DNA from: JBOGXA01 sp050694175
GTDB taxonomy: Bacteria > Actinomycetota > CADDZG01 > WHSQ01
Length of the DNA: 64,000 bases
Reading direction: 5' to 3'
NCBI GenBank assembly: GCA_050694175.1
Contig: JBOGXA010000011.1
Coordinates: 1-64,000 of the forward strand
Of the stretch, positions 41,659-50,440 are shown one piece after another; within the stretch, counting starts at the first letter, position 1; every line of letters begins with the position of its first letter. Made by a program: the position numbers and the translations under genes. Below the pieces are notes generated by a model. The model was not told the origin of the DNA, did no database searches, and saw nothing but the letters and a program-made list of their open reading frames with translations.

Positions 41659-42469
41659 CGGTTGCCTCCCCGGCCCCCGGACCGGCGCCGCTACCCACCT
41701 TCTCGGCCTCGCCTCCGAGGTAGGCGGCAACGACCTCGGGGTGGTTCTGAACGTCCGTCGGTACCCCCTTGGTAAGGACTTTGCCGAAGTTCAGCACATA
41801 GACGAAATCGCAGACGCCGACGACGAGAGGGACGTGGTGCTCGATCATCAGCACCGTGAGGTGCAGCTCGCTGCGCAGCTTCAGCAACCGCTCGCCGAGG
41901 GCGTGCGCCTCCTCCGGCCCCATCCCCGAGGACGGCTCGTCGAGTAGGACCAGCTCCGGATCGGTCGCCAGCACGGTCCCGATCTCGATCAGCTTGAGCG
42001 TTCCGTAGGGCAGCCCGTCGAGCACCTCGTCGGCGAGGTGCGCAAGGTCGAGGAAGTCGAGGACCTCGAGCCCGGCGGCCCGCAGCCTCCGTTCCTCGGC
42101 AAACGAACGCGGCGCCCCGAAGATCCCTCCCAGAGCGCCGTAGCCGATGCGCGCGTGTTGGGCGATCATCATGTTCTCGATGACCGTCAAGTCCCTGACG
42201 AGCCCGATGTTCTGCCACGTGCGCCCGATCCCGAGCGACACGCGCCGGTGGGTCGGCAGTGCGGAGATGTCGCGGCCCTTGTAGGCGACGGTCCCGGAGT
42301 CCGGCGCGTACAGGCCCATCGCGCAGTTAAACAGCGTGGTCTTGCCGGCCCCGTTCGGGCCGATGAGCCCGACGATCTCCCACTCGGGAACCTCGATGGT
42401 CACGTTTTCGAGAGCGACCAGGCCGCCGAAGCGAATCGTCATGTCCTTCACTTCGAGGATGGCGCCCAT
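41645..42469 (-). CDS. livG: branched-chain amino-acid ABC transporter ATP-binding protein LivG
   Basis: 274 aa. Walker A GPNGAGKTT, LivG-type insert (GIGRTWQNIGLVRDLTVIENMMIAQHAR), Walker B LVLLDEPSSGMGP, and MIEHHVPLVVGVCD. The signature loop reads LPYGTLKLIEIG instead of the usual L-x-Y-G-x-x-R-R-x-E, a milder form. It overlaps livM by one base at the ATG/stop boundary and livF by 14. Confidence 0.93.
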   Translation of the reverse strand: MGAILEVKDMTIRFGGLVALENVTIEVPEWEIVGLIGPNGAGKTTLFNCAMGLYAPDSGTVAYKGRDISALPTHRRVSLGIGRTWQNIGLVRDLTVIENMMIAQHARIGYGALGGIFGAPRSFAEERRLRAAGLEVLDFLDLAHLADEVLDGLPYGTLKLIEIGTVLATDPELVLLDEPSSGMGPEEAHALGERLLKLRSELHLTVLMIEHHVPLVVGVCDFVYVLNFGKVLTKGVPTDVQNHPEVVAAYLGGEAEKVGSGAGPGAGEATDGAS

Positions 42470-43629
42470 TACTCGGGCTCTCCGGGCTGAGTCGACTTGG
42501 CTACCGAGTGCTTGCCCGTCGCCGGGGTCCTCACGCGAGAGAGGAGGGCCGACAGCTTGGAGTGCCCATGGCCGTTTCGGTGGAGCGAGAACCTCTCGCC
42601 TGCGAACCAGCGCGTGATGGGCGCGATCTGTTCGGCTATCCCGCCCGGGAACTTGATGATGGTCACCAGCGCGAGGAGCGGCCCGACGACGAGCATGATC
42701 TCGTCGGGGTCGCGCTGGAGCGTCTCGGTGATGAAGTTCTTGAGGGAGTCGCTCAACCCTATGAGGAAGGGGAACAGCGCGAAGAACATTGACCCGATCA
42801 CGACGCCGACGCGGCTTCCGAGCCCGCCGACCACGACCATCAGCACCCAGATGAGCGCCTCGCGGAAGTTGAAGCTCGCCGCGACGACGGTTTCGTCCAC
42901 CGGGCCGAACAGACTTCCGGCCAGCCCCGCCAGCGCTCCCGACACCATGAAGCCGAGCACCTTGAACGCTGTGACGTTCACGCCGTACGAGGCCGCGACC
43001 GGCTCCGAGTGCTTCACCGCCAGGATGGCGCGCCCGGCCTTGGAACGGACTAGACGCCAGTCAATGAATATCGCCATCGCGAGAAACAGCAGACACAGAA
43101 CCGCGTAGCGGTGGCCGGTCGTGAAGCCCTCCGGCCGCGGGGCCGGCATTCCGGCGCCGCCGCGTGTCAGCGCCGGGATCTCGAAGATGGAGTTGACCGC
43201 GACGAATCCGTAGGTGAGCGTGATGAGCGCGAGGTAGAGCCCTTTGATCCTCAGGGCTACCAGTCCGAGGAGCGCGGCCGAGGCGACCCCGACGGCGATC
43301 GCTAAGAACATCCCGACCCAGAACGACTGGTGTTTTTCGGTGATGAAGTACGCAGCCATGAACGCGGACAGTCCCACGAACGCGTGGTGACCGAGGGAGA
43401 CCTGACCGAGATAGCCGAGGATGATGTTGAGGGACAACCCGATGATCGCGAAGATCGCGGCGAGCGCGATGCGGTCGGCCCAGAAGTTGGGCAGTGTCGC
43501 GAGCCTCCAGGCACCAATCACAAACAGTGCAGCGAGGACGACCAGCCTGATGGCCCAGCCGCGCGCGTCGGGGCGCCATCGCAGATGGTTGAGGGTGTGA
43601 TCGGTCGCGGCCGCCGCGTTCGCGCTCAT
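42469..43629 (-). CDS. livM: branched-chain amino-acid ABC transporter permease LivM
   Basis: 386 aa from ATG 43629 (overlap ATGA with livH); the longer open frame upstream is noise over livH. About eight to ten membrane helices and the LivM motifs LNIILGYLGQVSLGHHAFVGLSAF, LALITLTYGF and VLMVVVGGLGSRVGVVIGSMFF. Extra C-terminal cytoplasmic tail of about 60 residues (RFSLHRNGHGHSKLSALLSR...) is longer than usual. Confidence 0.92.
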   Translation of the reverse strand: MSANAAAATDHTLNHLRWRPDARGWAIRLVVLAALFVIGAWRLATLPNFWADRIALAAIFAIIGLSLNIILGYLGQVSLGHHAFVGLSAFMAAYFITEKHQSFWVGMFLAIAVGVASAALLGLVALRIKGLYLALITLTYGFVAVNSIFEIPALTRGGAGMPAPRPEGFTTGHRYAVLCLLFLAMAIFIDWRLVRSKAGRAILAVKHSEPVAASYGVNVTAFKVLGFMVSGALAGLAGSLFGPVDETVVAASFNFREALIWVLMVVVGGLGSRVGVVIGSMFFALFPFLIGLSDSLKNFITETLQRDPDEIMLVVGPLLALVTIIKFPGGIAEQIAPITRWFAGERFSLHRNGHGHSKLSALLSRVRTPATGKHSVAKSTQPGEPE

Positions 43630-44645
43630 GCTTCTCTCCCGAGCAGGCCCTGAGGACGCACGAGCAGCACGGCGAGCAGGACGAACAGCACGGCCATCTG
43701 CTCCAGCCCGGGGAGGGTGGCCTGCCACGGCTGATCTCCCAGGTAGTAGTGACCGGACGCCCACTGTGACGTGCTCTGCACGACGCCAACGACGACCCCG
43801 CCGACGAACGCGCCTGGAAGGCTGGCCATTCCTCCGAGGACGGCGGCGGTGAACGCAGGGATGAGGATGTTCTGCGTCATGACACCCGGCTGCAGCGATC
43901 CGATGTGCGGGATATAGAGGATTCCCGCGATGCCGCCGAGGACCGCGGCCGAGACCCAGATGAATCGGGACATGCGGTCGACGCCGATCCCGACGACCCT
44001 CGTGGCGAACGAGTCCTGCGAGGTGGCCAGCACGGCCAGACCCATGTCCGTGCGGGAGAAGAACCATGCGAGGAGCCCACCCAGCGCGGCGAGGACACCG
44101 AGAGAGATGAGTTGTTGCGGGGTGAGCGGATAGTCGAAGATCGTGAACGTGTTGGGTCCGTCCGCGCCGGCCGCGGCGACCATCGGGCGGAGCGACCGGG
44201 GCTCGGCCTTGAACGCCAGGATTTCGACGCCCACTAACAGCAAGGCCAGCGCGATGGTGGTGACGAGCACGGTGATGCGCGGGGCCTCGATAAGCGGGCG
44301 GATGACGACGCGCTCGACCACGAGCCCGACGACGAGCACACCCTGGATGGCCAGGATGATGCCGAGCCAGTAGGGGAGCCCGCCCAGGCGATCGTCGACC
44401 GCGAGGAACAGGAAGTACGCGGCGAGCGTGCCGAACTCACCCGCTGCGAAGTTGAAGACGCGCGTGCCCTTGTAGACGAGCACGAGGCCCAGCGCGACCA
44501 GCCCGTAGATCGCGCCGCTGACGATCCCGAGCGTGATGAACGGGTTGGGGCTGGTCAGCGGATCCCCACTGCCCAGCCTCAGCGCAATCGCGAGCGCCGC
44601 GACTATGACGCCGACCGTGATGGGCGCGCGTAGGTTGGCTTTCAC
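43626..44645 (-). CDS. livH: branched-chain amino-acid ABC transporter permease LivH
   Basis: 339 aa, about eight helices. LivH marks: GAIYGLVALGLVLVYKGTRVFNFAAGEFGTLAAYF and AAVLGGMASLPGAFVGGVVVGVVQS. A periplasmic loop of about 40 residues (LAFKAEPRSLRPMVAAAGADGPNTFTIFD) is usual. It lies ten bases after livK and overlaps livM by 4 bases. Confidence 0.93.
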   Translation of the reverse strand: MKANLRAPITVGVIVAALAIALRLGSGDPLTSPNPFITLGIVSGAIYGLVALGLVLVYKGTRVFNFAAGEFGTLAAYFLFLAVDDRLGGLPYWLGIILAIQGVLVVGLVVERVVIRPLIEAPRITVLVTTIALALLLVGVEILAFKAEPRSLRPMVAAAGADGPNTFTIFDYPLTPQQLISLGVLAALGGLLAWFFSRTDMGLAVLATSQDSFATRVVGIGVDRMSRFIWVSAAVLGGIAGILYIPHIGSLQPGVMTQNILIPAFTAAVLGGMASLPGAFVGGVVVGVVQSTSQWASGHYYLGDQPWQATLPGLEQMAVLFVLLAVLLVRPQGLLGREA

Positions 44646-44655
44646 GGCCGGCCCT

Positions 44656-46119
44656 CTAGAAGTTGCTCACGAAGGCGCGCTCGGTCTCCCACCTGTTGTC
44701 GTTGCAGTCGGCTCGCAAGAGGTGCATCGTCGTGCCGCCGAAGTGGTCGGTGGGCGAGTACCTGACGTCGTTGGCGACACCAGTCTTGATGGTCCCGGCG
44801 CGCTCAAGGTAGTAGATGAATCGTTCGCGGGTGAGGCTCTTGCCCGGCACGGCGAGCATTCTCGCTATCACCTTGTCCGCCGCCCACAAGCCGAACATGA
44901 TGTCGTCCGACCCGCCGGCTCTCCGGAACGCGGGATCGAAACGATCGGAGTCCGCGTACGCCGGGAACGGGTTCAAGAAGCGCGCACCGTGGATCGAGTC
45001 CTGGTTGCGGCACGCTGCGTTCGCGACCGTGTCTATCGCCATCGACAGACCTACGCCCACCCATTGCGGGCGGTACCCCTGGTTGCGGGCCGCGTTCGCA
45101 AGCTGGATGAACCAGGTCGGTGACGTGAGGACGTAGACGTTCTTGATGTTCTGCTGGTTCATCTCGGTTGCGACCGTCTGCGCGTAGGTGGCGTCGGCCG
45201 TCTTGGGGATCGCTTTGTCGTAGACGACGCGCGCGCCGCGTGAGTTCATGCCGGCGAAGAATCCGTCGTGGGCATCCTGGAAGGTAGGAGAGTTGAACCG
45301 GATCATGCCGTTGCGCTCACGCCGTGCGCCGAGGCGGTCGACGAGCAGGTCGGCGAGCAGTGGGCCTTGCTGCTTGTAGCTGAGCCACAGTGCGAAGTAG
45401 TTGCGGAGGTTATCGACGCCGATCTCGGTGACGCCTCCCGACAGATAGGGGACACCGACGGTCGCCGCGTAGCGTGCGCACGCCTGCAGCTGATCGGTGC
45501 CGGCAACTCCGAACAACAGAAAGACCTTTTCGTCCTCCACCATCTCCTTGCAGACCGAGACGGCCTGGGACGGGTTGTAGCCGTCGTTGCGCGACACGAC
45601 CGTCACGTGGCGCCCGTTGATGGGTTTCCTCTGGCTCCGCAGGTATTCGAAGTAGAGGTCCTTGCCCTTCTCGAACGAGGGCGCCGGGACGGGCGCCGCT
45701 CCGGTGATGGGGGCGTGGATCCCGATCTTGATCGTGGTGGCGGTCACTCCGGTGGCGTTACCGCCGCCCGGTGCGGCTCCGCCCCCTCCGCCACCACCGC
45801 CACTACCACCACCACCGCCGGTTCCGCCTCCCGACCCGCCGCCGGACCCACCCGAACCGCCGCCGGACCCCCCGGACCCCGCGAGTCCGCCGGAACCGCC
45901 GCCCTCGCCGATCAGCTCTCCCGTCTTGGCGTCGTAGAGGTTGCCCTCTTCGTCGACGAGGTTGCCCTCTTCGTCGATCTGAAGTCCCCCTAGCGCGAGG
46001 GCTCCGGGAACCGGCTCCTCGCTGACGTTGGGGTGCTGTCCGCAGCCGACCACCGCCAGGGCCAAAAAAGCCACTGCTGCGACCGCCGTGACACGGAGGG
46101 GTGTGCGGCTGGTGATCAC
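44656..46119 (-). CDS. livK: ABC transporter substrate-binding lipoprotein, LivK type, with Gly/Ser linker
   Basis: 487 aa from GTG 46119, which overlaps the stop of the upstream gene (GTGA). A lipobox (LALAVVGC, Cys26) anchors it to the membrane. Residues about 35-62 hold a duplicated DEEGNLVDEEGNLYD stretch, then about 50 residues of almost pure Gly/Ser form a tether (about 63-112). The periplasmic-binding fold (Peripla_BP_6) begins at VTATTIKIGIHAPITGAAP and includes VFLLFGVAGTDQLQAC. The linker would place the receptor well away from the membrane, as expected for a thick cell wall. The ligand is likely a branched-chain amino acid, amide or related compound; this is not proven. Confidence 0.88.
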   Translation of the reverse strand: MITSRTPLRVTAVAAVAFLALAVVGCGQHPNVSEEPVPGALALGGLQIDEEGNLVDEEGNLYDAKTGELIGEGGGSGGLAGSGGSGGGSGGSGGGSGGGTGGGGGSGGGGGGGGAAPGGGNATGVTATTIKIGIHAPITGAAPVPAPSFEKGKDLYFEYLRSQRKPINGRHVTVVSRNDGYNPSQAVSVCKEMVEDEKVFLLFGVAGTDQLQACARYAATVGVPYLSGGVTEIGVDNLRNYFALWLSYKQQGPLLADLLVDRLGARRERNGMIRFNSPTFQDAHDGFFAGMNSRGARVVYDKAIPKTADATYAQTVATEMNQQNIKNVYVLTSPTWFIQLANAARNQGYRPQWVGVGLSMAIDTVANAACRNQDSIHGARFLNPFPAYADSDRFDPAFRRAGGSDDIMFGLWAADKVIARMLAVPGKSLTRERFIYYLERAGTIKTGVANDVRYSPTDHFGGTTMHLLRADCNDNRWETERAFVSNF

Positions 46120-47408
46120 TTCCGGAGGTGCCCCAATCTGCCCGCCAGAGTGCGTACCGTGTCGCCGATCCTCGCCAGCCCCGCGCTCATCGCCGCGAGC
46201 GGCGAGCTGCTTGTTGCGGCGGCCGCGGAGATCGACATCCCCCGGCGGCGCGCGTTGATCTGTTGGATCTGCGCCAGGACGCCGTTGGGACGCACCCCGG
46301 TCGCCGACTCGAGAACGAAGTTGCGGACGAGCGTGAACCCGACGATGCCCGCGAGGATCCCGAGCCACACGTACCAGGGCATCCTGATTGGGGCCGGCGG
46401 CTGATCGGCCTCCGCCGAGGCCAGCGCCTCATCGGCCGGCTCGGACGGAGCGGTGGAGGCCGCGGCGTCGTCGGTGCTCGCCGGCGCCGCAGAGCCTCCG
46501 CCGGAAGCCGAGCCCCCCGAGCCCGACGACCCCGAGAGACCGGACCCTCCCGAGCCTCCGAACCCGGTCGAACCGCCCGATCCCGCCCCTCCGGTGCCTC
46601 CCCCCAGGTCACCGAAGTCCAGCACATCCGGGAGGGCGGCCGGCTCGTAGACGAGCGTCGTCACCACCCCGTGCTCTTTCGGGTTCGCAGCGCCCGTGAA
46701 CACCACGCGCCAGCTGTTGTCGTTCGCCCCCGGGTTCTTGGGCGCCATGGGCATCAGCATGACCCCGGTGGCGGGGGCACCTTTGGCCACCCAGCTCTGT
46801 GCAAACTTCGTCAGGTTGAACGTCCACTCGAAGGTCGGGTCCGCGCCCTTCTTCTTGGGCTTCACCTTCTTGCGGACGCCGACGGGATCGGATCCCGAGC
46901 ACGCGAATTTCGGAGCCTCCTTGTAGAGCCGGGCTTCGCCGTCGCCGAAGAACTCCTTGATGACGCAGGCCTTCACCTTGTGGCCCTCGACGTTGACGGG
47001 TTTGGACTGGTTGTCGGTGGCCTCCTTGAGGGTGACGGTGAACTTCGTCACCTTGGAGCCGAGCGGGGCCGCGGTGACGTCGAAGGCGATCGCCGAGATC
47101 ATGTTGGGGGTCTTGTAGTCGCCGCCGCGTACCTCAACCGGGAGGCGGCCCGACTTACAGGTGGGCTCGGGTGCCCCGACGTTACCGGGGGCTCCCGGAC
47201 AGAAGGGGTTGGGGAATTCGCCCTGGAACGCGTCGCCGCCGCCCCCGGGGTTGGGGACGTTCGCCTGGCGCTGTTCCTCCCAGTACCAGGCGGCTCCGCT
47301 CACGCCCGGCCGCGCGGTCTTGGTCGCTGCCGCCGCCGGCGCTGCCGGTATCAGGGCAAGGCCGGCGATCACGCCAGCCGCAAGTGCCCTCTGGATCCGA
47401 GTTCGCAT
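46116..47408 (-). CDS. exported membrane-anchored DNRLRE-like protein heading the liv operon
   Basis: About 430 aa from ATG 47408 (an ATG/GTG at 47447 is possible). Signal peptide (ALAAGVIAGLALIPAAPAAAA), then a beta-rich ectodomain (about 40-245: MISAIAFDVTAAPLGSKVTKFTVTLKEA ... FEWTFNLTKFAQSWVAKGAPATGVMLMP) resembling DNRLRE domains, a Gly/Ser-rich linker (about 270-330), one membrane helix (WYVWLGILAGIVGFTLVRNFVL) and a short basic cytoplasmic tail. It is coupled to livK by a 4-base overlap. Function is unknown; both proteins share the long flexible linker, so they may work together outside the membrane. Confidence 0.7.
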   Translation of the reverse strand: MRTRIQRALAAGVIAGLALIPAAPAAAATKTARPGVSGAAWYWEEQRQANVPNPGGGGDAFQGEFPNPFCPGAPGNVGAPEPTCKSGRLPVEVRGGDYKTPNMISAIAFDVTAAPLGSKVTKFTVTLKEATDNQSKPVNVEGHKVKACVIKEFFGDGEARLYKEAPKFACSGSDPVGVRKKVKPKKKGADPTFEWTFNLTKFAQSWVAKGAPATGVMLMPMAPKNPGANDNSWRVVFTGAANPKEHGVVTTLVYEPAALPDVLDFGDLGGGTGGAGSGGSTGFGGSGGSGLSGSSGSGGSASGGGSAAPASTDDAAASTAPSEPADEALASAEADQPPAPIRMPWYVWLGILAGIVGFTLVRNFVLESATGVRPNGVLAQIQQINARRRGMSISAAAATSSSPLAAMSAGLARIGDTVRTLAGRLGHLRK

Positions 47409-47558
47409 GGCCCCCGATCCTGGGTCCGAGGTGATTGACCTACTCACAAGGACATTCGTCTCCGGGCGTCGAATTCCTCCCCTCGACCGCTCCGAATCGC
47501 CCCCCGGGGGCGGCCGAAGGGTCCGCCGGGGGGCAGCAGAGCAAGCGAGATCGAAACC

Positions 47559-48104
47559 ATGAAGAAGCTGAAGGCACTGTGGGCGTCGCTCTGGGGCGAG
47601 CAGGACCGCCGCATCAGGGGCGGCACGATCCTCGGCCTCCTGTTCGTCGCCGTGGGCTTCGTCGTCATCGGCAAGGCGTGGGACGGGGCGGCGAGCGTCA
47701 ACTTCGTCCAGGGGCAGGTCCCCTACTTGTTGTCGGGCGGATTCATGGGGCTCGGCATGATCGTCGTCGGATGCCTGCTGGTGCTGTTGTCGGCGGTGCG
47801 CGCCGAGCGCAAGACATTGACCGATCAGTACGAGCGGATGTCAACGTTGTTGGGTCGCAACCTTTCTCGTCTCCAGGTGTCGACCAACGGCACGTCCGGC
47901 GAGCAGGTTGTCGCCGGCGACAACGTCTACCACCGGCCGGATTGCCGCATCCTCGAGGGCAAGGGCGATCTCATGACGGTCGCGCTCGAGCAGGCGGCGT
48001 CCGAGGGCCTCGAGCCGTGCCGGGTGTGCGAGCCTCCGACAGTGGTGGCCGAGACCTCGACGGTCGAGGCGGCCGCGCCCTCGGGGGGCCCGGAAACAAA
48101 GTAG
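47559..48104 (+). CDS. two-helix membrane protein with a Cys/His metal-binding tail
   Basis: 181 aa. Two helices (GGTILGLLFVAVGFVVIGKAW and LLSGGFMGLGMIVVGCLLVLLSAV), a coiled segment AERKTLTDQYERMSTLLGRNL, then VYHRPDCRILEGKGDL...GLEPCRVC, a H-x3-C...C-x2-C set like the Ada-type zinc site found in many secreted or membrane proteins. Function is unknown. It is divergent from the liv operon and convergent with the DUF1015 gene. Confidence 0.7.
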   Translation: MKKLKALWASLWGEQDRRIRGGTILGLLFVAVGFVVIGKAWDGAASVNFVQGQVPYLLSGGFMGLGMIVVGCLLVLLSAVRAERKTLTDQYERMSTLLGRNLSRLQVSTNGTSGEQVVAGDNVYHRPDCRILEGKGDLMTVALEQAASEGLEPCRVCEPPTVVAETSTVEAAAPSGGPETK

Positions 48105-48110
48105 GTCCGG

Positions 48111-49364
48111 TCAGCGCAGGGACCGGAACACCAGCCCCGTCACGGCCTTGGGCCAGAAGTAGCTCGCCTTTTGGGGCATCCGCTCGCCGGAGCTCGCGAC
48201 GTCGATCACGTCGGCGGCCTTCGGCGCCCTGAGGAGGACGCCGGTGCTCCAGTTCTGCTCCGCCACCAGCCGCGCCACCTCGCCCCGGTCCTTGGTGAAG
48301 ACGATGTCGTGGACCCCGTCGGGAAACAGAGCTGGCAGTACCACCTCGTGGAGCGCGACGACGTCGAGCGAGCTCCACGCGGCCGACCGTGCGCCGGTGG
48401 CCGCGACCACCTCCTCGGCGGAGATCTCGACCAGTAGATCCTCTTCGGGCAGCACGAACACGAGTGGATGATCGGCGCCGGAGGTGAGCTGCGCGGAGGG
48501 GGATTCGTCAGGGGTCAAGACCTTCGTCGCAAACGAATCCATGAGGCGCTCTCTGACCTCGTCGGGCGATGCCGGCGCCTGGATCGCGCGGTGAAAGGGC
48601 CAGACGACGAGGTCCTCGGCGTCGGCGTCGACGCAGAAGCACATGACCGCGTCGTGACCGCCCGGCGATCCCCGCTGCTCGCCGTGATAGGCAAGCGCTG
48701 TCTCGTAGCGGTGGTGGCCGTCGGCGATGACCATCGGCCCGGCCGCGATCGCCTCCTGAACGATGTCGAGCTCGGCAGGCGCGCGTATGGCCCACACTCG
48801 GTGAAGGGTGTTGGCGTAGTCGACGAAACGCGCATCCGGCGGCCGGGGCTCGAGCGAGTCGAGGTACGGCCGGAGGGTCCCCCCGCCGCGATAGATCGCA
48901 TAGATGGGGGAGATGTTCACCGGGCACGAGCGGAGGAGCGCGAGGCGGTCTTCGATCGGGCCCGGCATGGTTTCCTCGTGGGGCAGCACGCCGGAGTCCT
49001 GCCCGTAGCCCTCGAGCTCGAGCGCGCCGATGACCCCTGCGACCCGCCCCTGTCCGTGCTCACCGGGCCCCCCGGCCGGCACCTCGAAGTCCTGGCGGTA
49101 GACGTAGAGGCTGGGGGAGCCGTCGACGGTGAGGACCCCGGTCGACAGCCAGTCACGGAACTGCGCCGCGGCCCTTACGTAACGCTCGGCGGGGGCCCGG
49201 CTCTCGGAAAAGGGGAGCTCGATGCGGACCGCGTTGTACGGATGCCGCTCGTGGAGCCGCAGTTGCTCCTCGGGAGTGATCACGTCGTAAGGCGGGCACA
49301 CGAGGTCCTTGAGCGGCCCCATCGGTGCGTATCGGATTCCGCGAAACGGTCTCAGGCGTGGCAC
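48111..49364 (-). CDS. DUF1015 family protein
   Basis: 417 aa, full length. Family blocks: PRLRPFRGIRYAP...LVCPPYDVITPEEQLRLHERHPYNAVRIELP at the start, VIADGHHRYETALAYHGE in the middle, VFTKDRGEVARLV and PQKASYFWPKAVTGLVFRSL at the end. DUF1015 proteins are near-universal in some bacteria and archaea and often lie beside serine biosynthesis genes; they are thought to act as kinases or metabolic enzymes on serine or related compounds, unproven here. Confidence 0.93.
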   Translation of the reverse strand: MPRLRPFRGIRYAPMGPLKDLVCPPYDVITPEEQLRLHERHPYNAVRIELPFSESRAPAERYVRAAAQFRDWLSTGVLTVDGSPSLYVYRQDFEVPAGGPGEHGQGRVAGVIGALELEGYGQDSGVLPHEETMPGPIEDRLALLRSCPVNISPIYAIYRGGGTLRPYLDSLEPRPPDARFVDYANTLHRVWAIRAPAELDIVQEAIAAGPMVIADGHHRYETALAYHGEQRGSPGGHDAVMCFCVDADAEDLVVWPFHRAIQAPASPDEVRERLMDSFATKVLTPDESPSAQLTSGADHPLVFVLPEEDLLVEISAEEVVAATGARSAAWSSLDVVALHEVVLPALFPDGVHDIVFTKDRGEVARLVAEQNWSTGVLLRAPKAADVIDVASSGERMPQKASYFWPKAVTGLVFRSLR

Positions 49365-49424
49365 GGCGGCATGATAGCCGGGCCGTTAGAGTCCCCGGAG
49401 TCGATCGATAAAGCAGGTGTTGAA

Positions 49425-49477
49425 GGAGGGGGTTCGGGGGAACCAGTGAGGCGGGCTGGGCCGCCGGGTTCCCCCGA
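49425..49477 (+). promoter_or_regulatory. structured leader upstream of tryptophan dioxygenase
   Basis: TCGGGGGAACC (49434-49444) pairs perfectly with GGTTCCCCCGA (49467-49477), and inside the loop GGCGG pairs with CCGCC. The left part (49425-49460) matches the leader of the aldehyde dehydrogenase gene (10383-10417) at about 30 of 36 positions. It ends 53 bases before the TTG start. I do not recognise a known riboswitch class. The remaining 49365-49424 shows nothing. Confidence 0.4.
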
Positions 49478-49530
49478 CGAAGAGCGGGGAGCCCATAGGG
49501 CAACCCGGTTGGAGAGGCAGAAGGAGAGCG

Positions 49531-50316
49531 TTGGCGCGTAGTTTTGGAGAAGAGGGTGCACGGCTGTCGTACGGCAGCTACCTCAAGGTGCCCGAGCTTC
49601 TCGATCTTCAGGTCTTGCTCTCGGATCCGCGGGCCCACGACGAGCTGCTGTTCATCGTCGTGCACCAGGCATACGAGCTCTGGTTCAAGGAGGTCGTCTT
49701 CGAGCTCGAGTCGGCGCGGGCCCGGATGGACGACGGAGATCTTCCGGGCGCCCGGCATCTGCTGGGGCGTGTGCACGCCATCGAGGGCGTGATGATCGAG
49801 CACATCAACGTGCTCGAGACGATGTCGCCGCAGGACTTCCTCGAGTTCCGGCACAACCTCGCTCCCGCCAGCGGTTTCCAGTCGGTTCAGTTCCGAGAGA
49901 TCGAATTCATCTCCGGTCTGAAGGACGAACGCTTCCTTCGCCGGCTCGAGCTGAGCGATGAGGAGGGGGCGCGCCTCCGGCGACGGCTGGAGGAGCCCAC
50001 TCTGTGGGATGCGTTCTGCTCGCTGCTGTCGGAGCGTGGGCTGCCGATGCCGGCGGGGGACGGGGAGACTCGGCGCGCCAGCCTGGTCACGATGGCGGAG
50101 GACCGGGACAAGTACGGAGAGCTGTTCGACGTCTCCGAAGATCTTCTCGAGCACGACGAGCGCTTCGCCAAGTGGCGCTACCACCACGTCTTGATGGTCG
50201 AGCGCCAGATCGGCACGAAGTCGGGGACCGGCGGTTCCGCAGGCGCGCCGTATCTGCGCTCGACGCTCGACAAGAGGTTCTATCCCGAGCTCTGGGACCT
50301 GCGCAGCCACCTCTAG
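49531..50316 (+). CDS. kynA: tryptophan 2,3-dioxygenase
   Basis: 261 aa from TTG 49531 with AAGGAG upstream, the usual length of bacterial TDO. Signatures: LSYGSYLKVPELLDLQ, FIVVHQAYELWFKEV with active-site His45, RHNLAPASGFQSVQFREIE, and KWRYHHVLMVERQIGTKSGTGGSAGAPYLRSTLD with His219 as the likely heme ligand. It opens the indole ring of L-tryptophan with O2 to N-formylkynurenine in the cytosol. A KynB-like cyclase is two genes away, so the first two kynurenine steps are present. Confidence 0.96.
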   Translation: MARSFGEEGARLSYGSYLKVPELLDLQVLLSDPRAHDELLFIVVHQAYELWFKEVVFELESARARMDDGDLPGARHLLGRVHAIEGVMIEHINVLETMSPQDFLEFRHNLAPASGFQSVQFREIEFISGLKDERFLRRLELSDEEGARLRRRLEEPTLWDAFCSLLSERGLPMPAGDGETRRASLVTMAEDRDKYGELFDVSEDLLEHDERFAKWRYHHVLMVERQIGTKSGTGGSAGAPYLRSTLDKRFYPELWDLRSHL

Positions 50317-50440
50317 CCTGTGGCGCGCGCCACTGCGCGTTTCCCCTCCAGATTGTGCACTGGCTGTCACATAGCGACAACGGAGGCACAATCTGTCGGA
50401 TCAACGGGAGTTCCGGCTTCAAGTTGGACAGCAGCACGGC

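Noticed and set aside
49425..49530. Known riboswitch (c-di-AMP or glycine type) upstream of tryptophan dioxygenase
   Set aside because: GGGGAACCA recalls a piece of the c-di-AMP switch, but the other conserved blocks and the pseudoknot parts are missing.
50351..50392. Inverted ATTGTGC...GCACAAT as an attachment site or element end
   Set aside because: Only 7 bp, no integrase or transposase nearby and no matching partner in the window.
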